A stretch of 64,000 bases of DNA from an uncultured Alphaproteobacteria bacterium (GTDB lineage: Bacteria > Pseudomonadota > Alphaproteobacteria > Geminicoccales > Geminicoccaceae). A model generated the notes under the pieces. That model ran no database searches, was not told where the DNA came from, and saw only the letters and a list, made by a program, of their open reading frames with translations. Positions 15,323-24,382 of this stretch are shown here, piece by piece. The stretch covers positions 1 through 64,000 of the forward strand of contig CALKJU010000055.1 in the NCBI GenBank assembly GCA_937995535.1, given 5' to 3'. Every line of letters begins with the position of its first letter. Positions within the stretch are counted from its first letter, which is position 1. Position numbers and translations under genes: made by a program.

Positions 15323-18013
15323 CTATCGTCCGGAGGTCGCTCCGAAGCGCCGGAGCAGGGCCTTCTCGGCCTCGACGCAGACGAACACGGCGAGCGCGGC
15401 GAGCCAGATCGCCGCCCAGGTCCCGCCGTCGAGCGCGCCGGTGCCGAACAATGCCTGCATCCAGGGCGCGTAAGTGAAGGCGATCTGCAACGCGAGGACG
15501 CCGCCGATGCTGATCAGCACCGGCCGGCTGCCGAGGATGCCGTCGACGCTCAGGGCGGTCGCGGTGATCCGCCGGCTGCTGAACAGGTACATGATCTCGC
15601 CGGCGACGAGCGCGTTGACGGCGGCGCTACGCGCGGTCTCGAGGCTGCTGTGGCCCTCGACCCAGAGAAACACCCCGAAGGTCGGTAGCAGCAGCAGCAG
15701 CGAGACGAACAGCACCCGCCAGACCACGAACGGCGACAGGATCGGCGCCTCGCGGCGACGCGGCGCGCGCCGCATGATGTCAGGCTCGCCGGGCTCGAAC
15801 GCGAGGGCGAGGCCCAACGTCACGCTCGTCACCATGTTGACCCAGAGGATCTGCACCGGGGTGATCGGGAGCGTCTGACCGAGCAGGATCGCGCCGAGGA
15901 TGGCGAACGCCTGGGCGGCGTTGGTCGGCAGCACGAAGACGATGGTCTTGATGATGTTGTCGTAGATGATTCGCCCTTCCTCGACGGCGTGCGCGATCGA
16001 GACGAACCGGTCGTCGGCCAGCACCATCTCGGCCGCCTCCTTGGCCGCCTCGGTGCCCTTGCGGCCCATCGCAATGCCGACGTCCGCGCGCTTGAGCGCC
16101 GGGGCGTCGTTGACCCCGTCGCCGGTCATGGCGACGGTCTGGCCCTCGGCCTGGAGCGCCTCGACGAGGCGCAGCTTGTGCTCGGGCGTGGTCCGCGCGA
16201 ACACGTCGACCTCCATGGCGACACGGCGCAGCCCGGCGGCGTCGGTGCGGTCCAGGTCGGCCCCGGTTAGCGCCGAGTCGCCGCGCATCCCGAGCTGCGC
16301 CGCGATCGCGCGCGCCGTCGCTGCATGATCGCCGGTGATCATCTTCACGGTGATGCCGGCGCTGCGACAGGCCTCGACCGCGGCGCGCGCCTCCGGCCGC
16401 GGTGGGTCGAGCATGCCCACGATCCCCAGCAGCGTGAGCCCGTCCTCGACGTCGTCCAGATCGAGCCGCCGGCTGTCGCCCGGCGCGTCCTTGCAGGCGA
16501 TTGCGAGGGTCCGCATCGCCTCGCCGGCGAGCTCCTCGATGACCCGCTGCCAATGCGCCAGGTCGATCGGCCGGGTTCCGTCACGGGTGCGGACCTGCCC
16601 GCACATCGCCAGGATCCGCTCGGGCGCGCCCTTGACGTAGACGGTTGCCGAGCCGTCCCGATGTTCGTGAAGGGTAGCCATGAACTTGTGCGCGGAGTCG
16701 AAGGGGATCAGCGCCCGCCGGGGTGCTTCCGCGTGCAGCCGCTCCGGCTCGAGCCCGGCCTTGTGCCCCAGCGCCACGAGCGCCCCGTCGGTCGGGTTGC
16801 CGACGACCGTCCAGTGGCCGTCTTCCTGCGCGATCGCACCCTCGTTGCAGAGCAGCGCGGCGCGAGCGAGCCACATGAGGTCCTCAGCCGGCCCGTCCTC
16901 CGGTCTGTCCAGGGGCGTGATCTCGCCCTGCGGGGCGTAACCGCTGCCCGACACGGCGTAGCTGCCGGCGCCTGTGACCACGCGCCGCGCGGTCATCTCG
17001 TTCAGCGTCAGCGTGCCGGTCTTGTCCGAGCAGATCACGGTCACGGCGCCCAAGGTCTCGACCGCCGGCAGCCGGCGGATGATCGCGTTGCGCCGCGCCA
17101 TCCTGGTCACACCGAGCGCCAGCGTGATCGTCACGATCGCCGGCAGGCCCTCCGGGATCGCGGCCACCGCGAGGCCGACCGCGGCCACGAACATCTCGTC
17201 CAGCGCGTGCCCACGCGCGAGCCAGCCGAACAGCAGCGCCCAGAGCGCCACGACGACGATGACCAGGCTCAGCCAGCGGCCGAAGCGCTGCATCTGCACG
17301 AGCAGCGGCGTGGTCAGCGTCTCGACCTCGGCCAGCAGCGACGTGATCTTGCCGATCTCGGTCGCAGGGCCGGTGGCGACGACCACGCCCCGACCGGTGC
17401 CGTAGGTGACGAGCGAGCTCGCGTAGACCATCGACCTGCGCTCGCCGAGCGCCGCGTCGACGGCCACGGGCTCGGGATCCTTGTCGACCGGCACGGACTC
17501 GCCGGTGAGCGCCGCCTCCTGGGCCTGCAGGCCGTGGGCGGTCAGGACGCGCAGGTCGGCCGGCACCTTGTCCCCGGCGCGCAGCAGCACGATGTCGCCG
17601 GGCACGAGTTCCTCGGCCGGCACCTGCCGACGACGGCCGTCGCGCTCGACCAGCGCCGTCGGCGCGAGCATGTCGCGGATCGCATCCAGCGCTTTCTCCG
17701 CCCGCCCCTCCTGGATGAAGCCGACCAAGGCATTGATCACGACGACACCGATGATCACCGAGGTGTCGACCCACTCGCCGAGCGCCGCGGTGACGAGCGC
17801 CGCCGCGAGCAGCACGTAGATCAGCGTGTTGTTGAGCTGATCGAGCAGACGCCGCCACGCCGGGCGGGCCTGGTGCGTCGCGACCTTGTTCGGCCCGTAG
17901 CGCGCGAGACGGGCCTTCGCCTCGTCGGCGGTGAGACCGTCGGCGGCGCTGCCGAGACGCGCCAGCGTCTCAGGCGCGCTCAGCGCGTGCCACGCCTCGC
18001 TCGGCTCGGCCAT
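15323..18013 (-). CDS. P2-type cation-transporting ATPase (Ca2+-ATPase-like, unusual ion site)
   Basis: The product is about 896 residues with the full P-type plan: a cation-ATPase N-terminal domain (DGLTADEAKARL, YGPN), an actuator motif LTGES near 185, PEGLP in helix 4 near 290, the phosphorylation site CSDKTGTLT near 340, and the hinge MTGDGVNDAPALK near 610, then C-terminal helices. It would pump a cation across the inner membrane with ATP. In helix 5 the usual N-x-x-E is NAAQ, and in helix 6 the usual NLVTD is NMVTS, so two Ca2+ ligands of SERCA are replaced. This argues against a standard Ca2+ pump. The ATG at 18013 has GGAGG 5 bases upstream, better than the ATG 30 bp earlier. Confidence 0.88.
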   Translation of the reverse strand: MAEPSEAWHALSAPETLARLGSAADGLTADEAKARLARYGPNKVATHQARPAWRRLLDQLNNTLIYVLLAAALVTAALGEWVDTSVIIGVVVINALVGFIQEGRAEKALDAIRDMLAPTALVERDGRRRQVPAEELVPGDIVLLRAGDKVPADLRVLTAHGLQAQEAALTGESVPVDKDPEPVAVDAALGERRSMVYASSLVTYGTGRGVVVATGPATEIGKITSLLAEVETLTTPLLVQMQRFGRWLSLVIVVVALWALLFGWLARGHALDEMFVAAVGLAVAAIPEGLPAIVTITLALGVTRMARRNAIIRRLPAVETLGAVTVICSDKTGTLTLNEMTARRVVTGAGSYAVSGSGYAPQGEITPLDRPEDGPAEDLMWLARAALLCNEGAIAQEDGHWTVVGNPTDGALVALGHKAGLEPERLHAEAPRRALIPFDSAHKFMATLHEHRDGSATVYVKGAPERILAMCGQVRTRDGTRPIDLAHWQRVIEELAGEAMRTLAIACKDAPGDSRRLDLDDVEDGLTLLGIVGMLDPPRPEARAAVEACRSAGITVKMITGDHAATARAIAAQLGMRGDSALTGADLDRTDAAGLRRVAMEVDVFARTTPEHKLRLVEALQAEGQTVAMTGDGVNDAPALKRADVGIAMGRKGTEAAKEAAEMVLADDRFVSIAHAVEEGRIIYDNIIKTIVFVLPTNAAQAFAILGAILLGQTLPITPVQILWVNMVTSVTLGLALAFEPGEPDIMRRAPRRREAPILSPFVVWRVLFVSLLLLLPTFGVFLWVEGHSSLETARSAAVNALVAGEIMYLFSSRRITATALSVDGILGSRPVLISIGGVLALQIAFTYAPWMQALFGTGALDGGTWAAIWLAALAVFVCVEAEKALLRRFGATSGR

Positions 18014-18175
18014 CCGCCCTCCATCCATCATGCGTCCGATCATGTCGGGCGTAGGCCAACTCGGCCGTGGCGGCCAGAGCGCACGCCCAGACGCAGAGGC
18101 GCGCGGCGCGGCGCAGGTGGTGGATCACCGCCGCTGCGGCGCGGCCGGCCGTGGTCAGCGGCCAGCTGCCAGATC

Positions 18176-18208
18176 TTGACAATTGTTCGACGTGCGAGCA
18201 AGCGCTCA
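18176..18208 (+). promoter_or_regulatory. Candidate promoter and SorC-type operator upstream of the regulator gene
   Basis: A -35-like TTGACA (18176-18181) is followed by a GAGCAAGCGCTC inverted repeat (18196-18207). The 11-mer GCAAGYGCTCA (18198-18208) recurs upstream of the transporter operon (19276-19286), which points to a shared operator, probably of the SorC-type protein encoded next. No good -10 element was seen at the expected spacing. Confidence 0.45.
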
Positions 18209-18245
18209 GCAATAGGATGGAACGAGAGCCACCTCGGAGGTGGTG

Positions 18246-19205
18246 GTGGACCTAGCGCCGACGGCCAGCGACCAGCGCAAGCGCGACCTCGCCGCGCGCG
18301 CGGCGTGGCTCTACTACATCGCCGGCCGGACCCAGGACGAGATCGCTCAGGCCCTGAACATCTCGCGGCAGGCAGCACAGCGGCTGGTCGCGCTGGCGGT
18401 GGCGGAGAAGCTGATCAAGTTCCGGCTCGATCATCCGCTGGCCAAGGGCCTCGAGCTCGCCCACGCCCTGCGCTCGCGCTTCGCTCTCGACCTCTGCGAG
18501 GTCGCGCCGGGGAATCCCGGGACGAGCCCGGTTCCGGGGATCGCGCTCGCCGCCGCCGCGGTCATCGAGTCGTATCTGATGCACCGCGAGCCGCTGGTGC
18601 TCGCCTTCTCGACCGGCCGGACGCTGCTCGCCGCCGTGCTCGAGGTCAGCGTGACCGCCGCCGCGGCGCACCGGATCGTGTCGGTGGTGGGGGCGATGAG
18701 CCGGGACGGCCGGGCCAGCCCCTACGAGGTGGTCATGCGCCTGGGCGCCCGGACCGGCGCACAGTGCTTCCCGATGCCGACGCCCGTGGTCGCCGAGACG
18801 GTCGAGGAGCGGCGGCTGCTCCAGACACAGCGCTCCTTCACCACGCTCCGCGCCCTCGCCGCCGAGGCGGCCGCCTCCTTTCTGGGGCTCAGCCAGGTCG
18901 GCTGGGGTGCGCCGCTGCACCGCGACGGCTTCATCACCGAGACCGAGGTCAAGGCGCTGCTCGATGCCGGTGCGGTCGGCGAGATCGGCGGCTGGGCGTT
19001 CGACGCCGCCGGCCGGTTGCTCGAGAACGTGACCAACGACCGGGTCGCCGGCATTCCGCTGGCCCAACCGGCACGACCGCGCACCGTCGCGGTCGCCGGC
19101 GGACCGGAGAAGGTCGCGGCGATCCTCGCCGCCCTCCGTGGCCGCCTGATCTCCGGGCTGATCACCGACGAGACGACCGCCGAGGCGCTGCTCGCCCTGG
19201 CGTGA
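18246..19205 (+). CDS. SorC/DeoR-family sugar-responsive transcriptional regulator
   Basis: The roughly 319-residue protein has an N-terminal helix-turn-helix (about 20-60: YYIAGRTQDEIAQALNISRQ) and a C-terminal sugar-phosphate isomerase-like effector domain (LAFSTGRTL, then LGLSQVGWG and IGGWAFDAAGR). This is the SorC family, whose members bind phosphorylated sugars or polyols and control the adjoining catabolic operon. It lies directly upstream of the polyol transporter genes on the same strand. Three GTG codons in a row start at 18240; the third (18246) is chosen because a GGAGG at 18236-18240 would overlap the first but sits 5 bases before the third. A motif shared with the next promoter supports autoregulation and control of the operon. 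Confidence 0.88.
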   Translation: MDLAPTASDQRKRDLAARAAWLYYIAGRTQDEIAQALNISRQAAQRLVALAVAEKLIKFRLDHPLAKGLELAHALRSRFALDLCEVAPGNPGTSPVPGIALAAAAVIESYLMHREPLVLAFSTGRTLLAAVLEVSVTAAAAHRIVSVVGAMSRDGRASPYEVVMRLGARTGAQCFPMPTPVVAETVEERRLLQTQRSFTTLRALAAEAAASFLGLSQVGWGAPLHRDGFITETEVKALLDAGAVGEIGGWAFDAAGRLLENVTNDRVAGIPLAQPARPRTVAVAGGPEKVAAILAALRGRLISGLITDETTAEALLALA

Positions 19206-19232
19206 GATGGCGGTTGGCGGGTCCGAGCAGGC

Positions 19233-19286
19233 TTGACAGGGCGGCCTCGACGGTAGAAAAACGCTCACGACCTGGGCAAGTGCTCA
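19233..19286 (+). promoter_or_regulatory. Candidate promoter and operator of the polyol transporter operon
   Basis: TTGACA (19233-19238) lies 15 bases before TAGAAA (19254-19259), a plausible but short-spaced promoter. GCTCA occurs at 19263-19267, and GCAAGTGCTCA at 19276-19286 matches the site upstream of the regulator gene. A repressor bound just downstream of the promoter would block transcription. Confidence 0.45.
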
Positions 19287-19316
19287 AGTCGCCATCGCCA
19301 TGGGAGGCAAAACGCT

Positions 19317-20627
19317 ATGGCCCCGGTTCGTTTCGCGGCCGCGCTCGCGGCGGCGCTGCTCGGCACGAGCGCGCTCGCGCAGGCCGAGACGTTGACCATC
19401 GCCACGGTCAACAACTCGGACATGATCATCATGCAGAAGCTGTCGCCGCAGTGGGAGGCGGCGACCGGCCACAAGCTGAACTGGGTGGTGCTCGAGGAGA
19501 ACGTGCTGCGGCAGCGGGTCACCACCGACATCGCCACCAAGGGCGGCCAGTTCGACATCATCACGATCGGCTCCTATGAGACGCCGATCTGGGGCAAGCA
19601 GGGCTGGCTGGTGCCGCTCGACGATCTCGGCGACGACTACGACTACGCCGACATGATCGAGAGCGTGAAGAACGGCCTGTCGCACGAGGGCAAGCTCTAC
19701 TCGGTGCCGTTCTACGCCGAGAGCTCGTTCACTTTCTATCGCAAGGACCTGTTCGAGGCGGCCGGGATCGAGATGCCGGCAGTGCCGACCTACGACCAGA
19801 TCGCCGAGTATGCCGCCAAGCTCACCGACAAGAGCAAGGAGCAGTACGGCTTCTGCCAGCGCGGCAAACCGGGCTGGGGGGAGAACATGGCCTTCATCGG
19901 GCCGATGGTGAACGCCTTCGGCGGCCGCTGGTTCGACATGGACTGGAACCCGCAGCTCACCACCGAGCCCTGGGTCCAGGCGATCACCTACTACGTCACC
20001 AACATGCAGGCCTACGGCCCGCCCGGGGCGGCGGCCAACGGTCACAACGAGAACCGCGCGCTGTTCGCCACCGGGCACTGCGCGCTGTGGGTCGATGCGA
20101 CCTCGGCCGCCGGGTACATCTTCAACCCGAACGAGAGCCAGGTCGCGGACAAGACCTGGTTCACCGCGGCGCCGGTCCAGGTGACCAGCAACGGCTCGGG
20201 CTGGTTCTGGGCCTGGGCGCTCGGCATCCCGGCCTCCTCGCAGAAGGTCGACGCCGCCAAGTCGTTCGTGAAGTGGGCGACGTCGAAGGAGTACGTGCAG
20301 CTTGTCGGCGAGAGCGAGGGCTGGGTCGCGGCACCGCCGGGCACGCGCCACTCCACCTACGCCAACCCCGATTACCAGAAGGCGGCGCCGTTCGCGCAGG
20401 TGGTGTACGAATCGGTGAAGAACGCCGACATCACCAAGCCGACCAAGGACCCGGTGCCCTATGTCGGGATCCAGTACGTGGCGATCCCCGAGTTCCAGGG
20501 CATCGGCACGACGGTCGGGCAGCAGATGGCCGCGGCGCTGGCCGGCCAAGTGACCGTCGAGCAGGCGCTGCAGACGGCCCAGGCCGCGACCGAGCGCGTC
20601 ATGAAGCAGGCCGGCTACATCAAGTAG
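19317..20627 (+). CDS. smoE: Polyol (sorbitol/mannitol-type) ABC transporter substrate-binding protein, SmoE-like
   Basis: The 436-residue protein has a clear Sec signal (residues 1-23, cleavage after AQA) and a family 1 extracellular binding-protein fold. Recognisable segments are NNSDMIIMQKLSPQWE, VLEENVLRQRVTTDIATKGGQFD and the tryptophan-rich SNGSGWFWAWALGIP. It binds the substrate in the periplasm and delivers it to the permeases encoded next. The same order (regulator, binding protein, two permeases, ATPase, dehydrogenase) is seen in the Rhodobacter smo locus for sorbitol and mannitol. GGGAGG precedes the ATG. The exact polyol (sorbitol, mannitol, arabinitol, galactitol) is not fixed by sequence. 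Confidence 0.88.
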   Translation: MAPVRFAAALAAALLGTSALAQAETLTIATVNNSDMIIMQKLSPQWEAATGHKLNWVVLEENVLRQRVTTDIATKGGQFDIITIGSYETPIWGKQGWLVPLDDLGDDYDYADMIESVKNGLSHEGKLYSVPFYAESSFTFYRKDLFEAAGIEMPAVPTYDQIAEYAAKLTDKSKEQYGFCQRGKPGWGENMAFIGPMVNAFGGRWFDMDWNPQLTTEPWVQAITYYVTNMQAYGPPGAAANGHNENRALFATGHCALWVDATSAAGYIFNPNESQVADKTWFTAAPVQVTSNGSGWFWAWALGIPASSQKVDAAKSFVKWATSKEYVQLVGESEGWVAAPPGTRHSTYANPDYQKAAPFAQVVYESVKNADITKPTKDPVPYVGIQYVAIPEFQGIGTTVGQQMAAALAGQVTVEQALQTAQAATERVMKQAGYIK

Positions 20628-20637
20628 CCTGGGCGGT

Positions 20638-20670
20638 GACCACCGGCGGGCGTGCGGCCCGCCGGTGGTC
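20638..20670 (+). repeat. Perfect 13-bp inverted repeat between binding-protein and permease genes
   Basis: A 13-base stem (20638-20650 with 20658-20670) with a 7-base loop starts 10 bases after the smoE stop. Such hairpins between binding-protein and permease genes stabilise the upstream mRNA or attenuate readthrough, giving more binding protein than permease. There is no T-run, so it is not a classic terminator. The loop includes a GTG that is in frame with the next gene. Confidence 0.7.
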
Positions 20671-20693
20671 GATCGGGATCGGGGAGGCGAGCC

Positions 20694-21611
20694 TTGGCGA
20701 CAACGAGCACGGTCGCGGTGGGCGCGGGCAGCGTGCCCGGCGGACGGCGCCGGCGCGACGTCAACACGCTGCCGCTGATGGCTCCGTCGGTCGTCCTCCT
20801 CTTGCTGTGGATGATCGTGCCACTGGCGATGACGCTGTGGTTCTCGTTCCAGTACTACAATCTGCTCAACCCTTTCATGACCGGCTTCGCCGGCCTCGAC
20901 AATTACCGCTTCCTGCTGACCGACCGGGCGCTGTGGACGAGCATGGGCAACACGCTGCTCCTGGTCGGCTGGGTACTCGTCATCACGGTCGGCGGCGGAA
21001 CGCTGCTGGCCGTGCTGTTCGATCAGGAGTTCTGGGGCCGCGGCGTCGCCCGACTCCTCGCCATCGCCCCGTTTTTCGTCATGCCGACGGTCAGCGCGCT
21101 GATCTGGAAGAACATGCTGATGCATCCGGTGAACGGGCTGTTCGCGTTCGTCTCGCGCACGCTCGGCCTGCCGGTGATCGACTTCTTCACCAACTTCCCG
21201 CTGACCTCGATCGTCATCATCGTCGCCTGGCAGTGGCTGCCGTTCGCGCTCCTGATCCTGCTCACCGCGATCCAGTCGCTCGACAGCGAGCAGAAGGAGG
21301 CGGCGCGGATGGACGGTGCCGGGCCGTTGGCGATGTTCTTCTTCATCATCCTGCCGCATCTCGGTCGCGCGATCAGCGTCGTGATCATGATCCAGACGAT
21401 CTTCCTGCTGAGCGTGTTCGCCGAGATCTATGTCACGACGTCCGGCGGACCGGGCCTCGCCTCGACAAATCTGGCCTTCTTCATCTACCAGCGGGCGCTG
21501 CTCGATTTCGACGTCGGACTCGCCTCCGCGGGCGGCATCATCGCCATCGTGCTCGCGAACATCGTGGCGATCTTCCTGGTCCGCTCGATCGCCCGCAACA
21601 TTGCCGACTAG
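20694..21611 (+). CDS. smoF: Polyol ABC transporter permease, SmoF/MalF-like
   Basis: The 305-residue inner-membrane protein has six helices and the EAA loop that contacts the ATPase (KEAARMDGAGPLAMFFFIILP near residue 205). Its N-terminus is short and basic (GGRRRRDVNTLPLM). A TTG at 20694 is taken as the start because GGGGAGG sits 6 bases upstream. The alternative GTG at 20652 falls in the hairpin loop and has no ribosome site. It forms a heterodimer with the next gene product, which starts 9 bp after its stop. Confidence 0.88.
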   Translation: MATTSTVAVGAGSVPGGRRRRDVNTLPLMAPSVVLLLLWMIVPLAMTLWFSFQYYNLLNPFMTGFAGLDNYRFLLTDRALWTSMGNTLLLVGWVLVITVGGGTLLAVLFDQEFWGRGVARLLAIAPFFVMPTVSALIWKNMLMHPVNGLFAFVSRTLGLPVIDFFTNFPLTSIVIIVAWQWLPFALLILLTAIQSLDSEQKEAARMDGAGPLAMFFFIILPHLGRAISVVIMIQTIFLLSVFAEIYVTTSGGPGLASTNLAFFIYQRALLDFDVGLASAGGIIAIVLANIVAIFLVRSIARNIAD

Positions 21612-21620
21612 GGCGTAGCG

Positions 21621-22442
21621 ATGCGCAGCTCCCTGCGTGAGCGGATCCTGATCACCGTCCTCGGCTGGCTCGCCGCGTTCCTGATGTTCTTCCCGATCTT
21701 CTGGATGGTCCTGACCGGCTTCAAGACCGAGATCGACGCCGTCTCGACGCCGCCCAAGCTGTTCTTCACGCCCACGCTCGAGAACTTCGAGGCGGTGCGG
21801 GCGCGCGCCGACTACGTTCATTTCGCGCTCAACAGCATCATCATCTCGGTGGCCGCCACGGCGCTGTCGATCCTGATCGCCGTACCCGCGGCCTACGCCA
21901 TGGCCTTCTTTCCCAAGAAGCGGACCAAGGACATCCTGCTTTGGATGCTCTCGACCAAGATGATGCCGGCGGTCGGCGTGCTCGTGCCGATCTACCTGCT
22001 CGCCAAGGACCTCGGCGCCCTCGACACGCGCTGGGGCCTCATCCTCATCTACGTGTTGATGAACCTGCCGATCGTCGTCTGGATGCTGTACACCTTCTTC
22101 AAGGAGGTGCCGAAGGACATCCTCGAGGCCGGACGAATGGACGGCGCCAAGCCGAAGCAGGAGGTCTGGATGCTGCTCCTGCCGCTGTCCGTACCGGGCA
22201 TCGCCTCGACCGCGCTGCTGTCGATCATCCTTTGCTGGAACGAGGCGTTCTGGAGCCTCAACCTGACCTCCTCGCAGGCGGCGCCGCTGACCACCTTCAT
22301 CGCCTCCTTCTCGGCGCCGGAAGGACTGTTCTGGGCCAAGCTCTCGGCCGCCTCGACGGTGGCGATCGCGCCGATCCTGATCTTCGGCTGGATGAGCCAG
22401 CGCCAGCTCGTGCGTGGCCTGACCTTCGGCGCCGTCAAGTAG
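21621..22442 (+). CDS. smoG: Polyol ABC transporter permease, SmoG/MalG-like
   Basis: The 273-residue protein has six predicted helices and the EAA motif ([23 protein letters not shown] near 175). The C-terminal [12 protein letters not shown] is typical of MalG-type permeases, as are the features [12 protein letters not shown] near the N-terminus and [15 protein letters not shown] in the middle. It pairs with the SmoF-like permease. The gap to the ATPase gene is 10 bp, so the operon is tight. Confidence 0.88.
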   Translation: MRSSLRERILITVLGWLAAFLMFFPIFWMVLTGFKTEIDAVSTPPKLFFTPTLENFEAVRARADYVHFALNSIIISVAATALSILIAVPAAYAMAFFPKKRTKDILLWMLSTKMMPAVGVLVPIYLLAKDLGALDTRWGLILIYVLMNLPIVVWMLYTFFKEVPKDILEAGRMDGAKPKQEVWMLLLPLSVPGIASTALLSIILCWNEAFWSLNLTSSQAAPLTTFIASFSAPEGLFWAKLSAASTVAIAPILIFGWMSQRQLVRGLTFGAVK

Positions 22443-22452
22443 GAGCACCTCC

Positions 22453-23586
22453 GTGGCCAGCCTGACCCTGCGCAAGATCCACAAGAGCTACGGCGAGGTC
22501 GAGGTGATCAAGGGCGTCGACCTCGACATCGACGACCGCGAGTTCTGCGTCTTCGTCGGTCCTTCCGGCTGCGGCAAGTCGACCCTGCTGCGGATGATCG
22601 CCGGCCTCGAGGAGATCACCAGCGGCGACCTGCTGATCGACGGGGAGCGGGTCAACGAGGTCCCGCCCGCCGAACGCGGCCTCGCCATGGTCTTCCAGTC
22701 CTACGCCCTCTACCCGCACATGACGGTGCGCGACAATATGGCGTTCGCCCTGCGCCTCGCCGGCGTCCCGCGGGAGGAGCGCTACGGCAAGGTCGCGGCG
22801 GCGGCGAAGGTCCTGCAGCTCGACCAGCTCCTCGACCGCAAGCCGCGCGAGCTGTCGGGCGGGCAGCGGCAGCGGGTCGCCATCGGCCGCGCGATCGTCC
22901 GCAACCCCAAGGTCTTCCTGTTCGACGAGCCGCTCTCGAACCTCGATGCGGCGCTGCGCGTGCAGATGCGCATCGAGCTCGCCCGACTGCACGAGACCCT
23001 CAATGCGACCATGGTCTACGTCACCCACGATCAGGTCGAGGCGATGACGCTGGCCGACAAGATCGTGGTCCTCGAGGGCGGGGTGATCGAGCAGGCCGGC
23101 ACGCCGCTCGAACTCTATCATCACCCGCGTAGTCTTTTCGTCGCCGGCTTCATCGGCTCGCCCCGAATGAACTTCCTTCCGGTCACGGTCACCGCGGCGG
23201 GCGATGGCGGCGCGACGGTGAGCCTGCCGGGTGGCGAGACTGTGGCTGTGCCGGTGCGCGCCGGCGGGCTGAGGCCGGGCGAGAAGGTGACCCTCGGCGT
23301 GCGCCCCGAGCACCTCCAGCCGGCAGCGGCCGGGCAGCTCGAGGCCGAGGTCCTCGTCGTCGAGCGGCTCGGCGGTGAGACCTTCCTCTACGCCCAGCTG
23401 CCCGGCGGGCAGATGCTGGTGGTGCAGGCCGACGGCGAGAACCCGACCCGGGTGCACGACCGGATCCGCGTCGCGGTCGACCCGATCACCTGCCACCTGT
23501 TCGACGCGAAAGGCCTTGCCGTGGAGCGCGCGCAGCGGCACCCGCTGGCCGACATGCGCCGGCCGACCGCGCGCAAGGCGAGCTGA
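22453..23586 (+). CDS. smoK: Polyol ABC transporter ATPase, SmoK/MalK/UgpC-like
   Basis: The 377-residue ATPase has Walker A ([11 protein letters not shown] near 37), Q-loop ([14 protein letters not shown]), signature [13 protein letters not shown], Walker B ([13 protein letters not shown]) and H-loop ([11 protein letters not shown]), followed by a C-terminal OB-fold regulatory domain (about 240-375, with GVRPEHL). This is the MalK/UgpC subfamily that energises sugar, polyol and glycerol-phosphate importers. It starts at a GTG with AGGAG just after the smoG stop. The regulatory domain leaves room for control by another protein or metabolite. Confidence 0.9.
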   Translation: MASLTLRKIHKSYGEVEVIKGVDLDIDDREFCVFVGPSGCGKSTLLRMIAGLEEITSGDLLIDGERVNEVPPAERGLAMVFQSYALYPHMTVRDNMAFALRLAGVPREERYGKVAAAAKVLQLDQLLDRKPRELSGGQRQRVAIGRAIVRNPKVFLFDEPLSNLDAALRVQMRIELARLHETLNATMVYVTHDQVEAMTLADKIVVLEGGVIEQAGTPLELYHHPRSLFVAGFIGSPRMNFLPVTVTAAGDGGATVSLPGGETVAVPVRAGGLRPGEKVTLGVRPEHLQPAAAGQLEAEVLVVERLGGETFLYAQLPGGQMLVVQADGENPTRVHDRIRVAVDPITCHLFDAKGLAVERAQRHPLADMRRPTARKAS

Positions 23587-23598
23587 GGAGACGCTTCG

Positions 23599-24372
23599 AT
23601 GTATCTCGAGAAATACGATCTGAAGGGACGGTTGGCCGTCGTCACCGGCGCGGGCCAGGGCATCGGGCGCGCCTGCGCTCAGGCCTTGGGCGAGGCCGGG
23701 GCGCGCGTCGTGGTGGCCGACATGGTCCCAGACCGCATCGAGAGCGCGGTGGCCGAGCTGCGCGGCAAAGGGATCGCCGCTGAGGGCGCGCAGCTCGACG
23801 TGACCCGTTCCGCCGAGGTCGACGCGCTCGCCGCCCGGCTCGCGGCGACGCACGGTCCGGTGCACATCCTGGTCAACAATGCCGGCGTCGCGCGCAGCAA
23901 CGTGCCGGCCGAGGAGACCAGCGACGAGCACTGGCGCTTCCACATGGACGTCAATCTCGACGGCCTGTTCTGGTGCTGTAGGGCGTTCGGCCGGCAGATG
24001 CTCGCCGCGGGCAAGGGTTCGATCGTCAACATCGGCTCGATGTCGGGGTTCATCGTCAACAAGCCGCAGCCGCAGTCGTTCTACAATGCGTCCAAGGCGG
24101 CGGTGCACCACCTGACCAAATCGCTCGCCGCCGAGTGGGGCGCGCGAGGGGTGCGCGTCAACGCGGTGGCGCCGACCTATATCGAAACGCCGCTGACCCG
24201 GTTCGGCATGCAGGACCAGTCCATGTACCCGACCTGGATCGAGATGACACCGATGCGCCGGGTCGGCCAGCCCGACGAGATCGCCTCGGTCGTGCTGTTC
24301 CTCGCCTCCGATGCCGCGAGCCTGCTCACCGGCAGCATCGTGCTGGCCGACGGCGGCTACACCTGCTGGTAG
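23599..24372 (+). CDS. Short-chain polyol dehydrogenase (galactitol/arabinitol dehydrogenase-like)
   Basis: The 257-residue protein starts with MYLEKYDLKGR and has the SDR cofactor motif TGAGQGIG, the NNAG motif near 95, the catalytic serine in NIGSMSG, and YNASK with the active-site Tyr and Lys near 160. The sequence ends LADGGYTCW. An aspartate after the second strand (VVADMVPD) favours NAD over NADP. It oxidises a secondary hydroxyl of a polyol to a ketose. Galactitol, D-arabinitol and ribitol are candidates. It lies 12 bp after smoK and 10 bp before the next dehydrogenase gene. Confidence 0.85.
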   Translation: MYLEKYDLKGRLAVVTGAGQGIGRACAQALGEAGARVVVADMVPDRIESAVAELRGKGIAAEGAQLDVTRSAEVDALAARLAATHGPVHILVNNAGVARSNVPAEETSDEHWRFHMDVNLDGLFWCCRAFGRQMLAAGKGSIVNIGSMSGFIVNKPQPQSFYNASKAAVHHLTKSLAAEWGARGVRVNAVAPTYIETPLTRFGMQDQSMYPTWIEMTPMRRVGQPDEIASVVLFLASDAASLLTGSIVLADGGYTCW

Positions 24373-24382
24373 GAAACCTCGC

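Noticed and set aside
16325-19579. Very long plus-strand open frame of about 1084 codons
   Set aside because: It is an antisense shadow of the P-type ATPase gene and then the +1 frame of the SorC gene, with Arg/Gly/His-rich, low-complexity composition.
19284-22484. Long minus-strand open frame of about 1066 codons
   Set aside because: Antisense to smoE, smoF and smoG, which have clear family matches; no coherent domain is seen.
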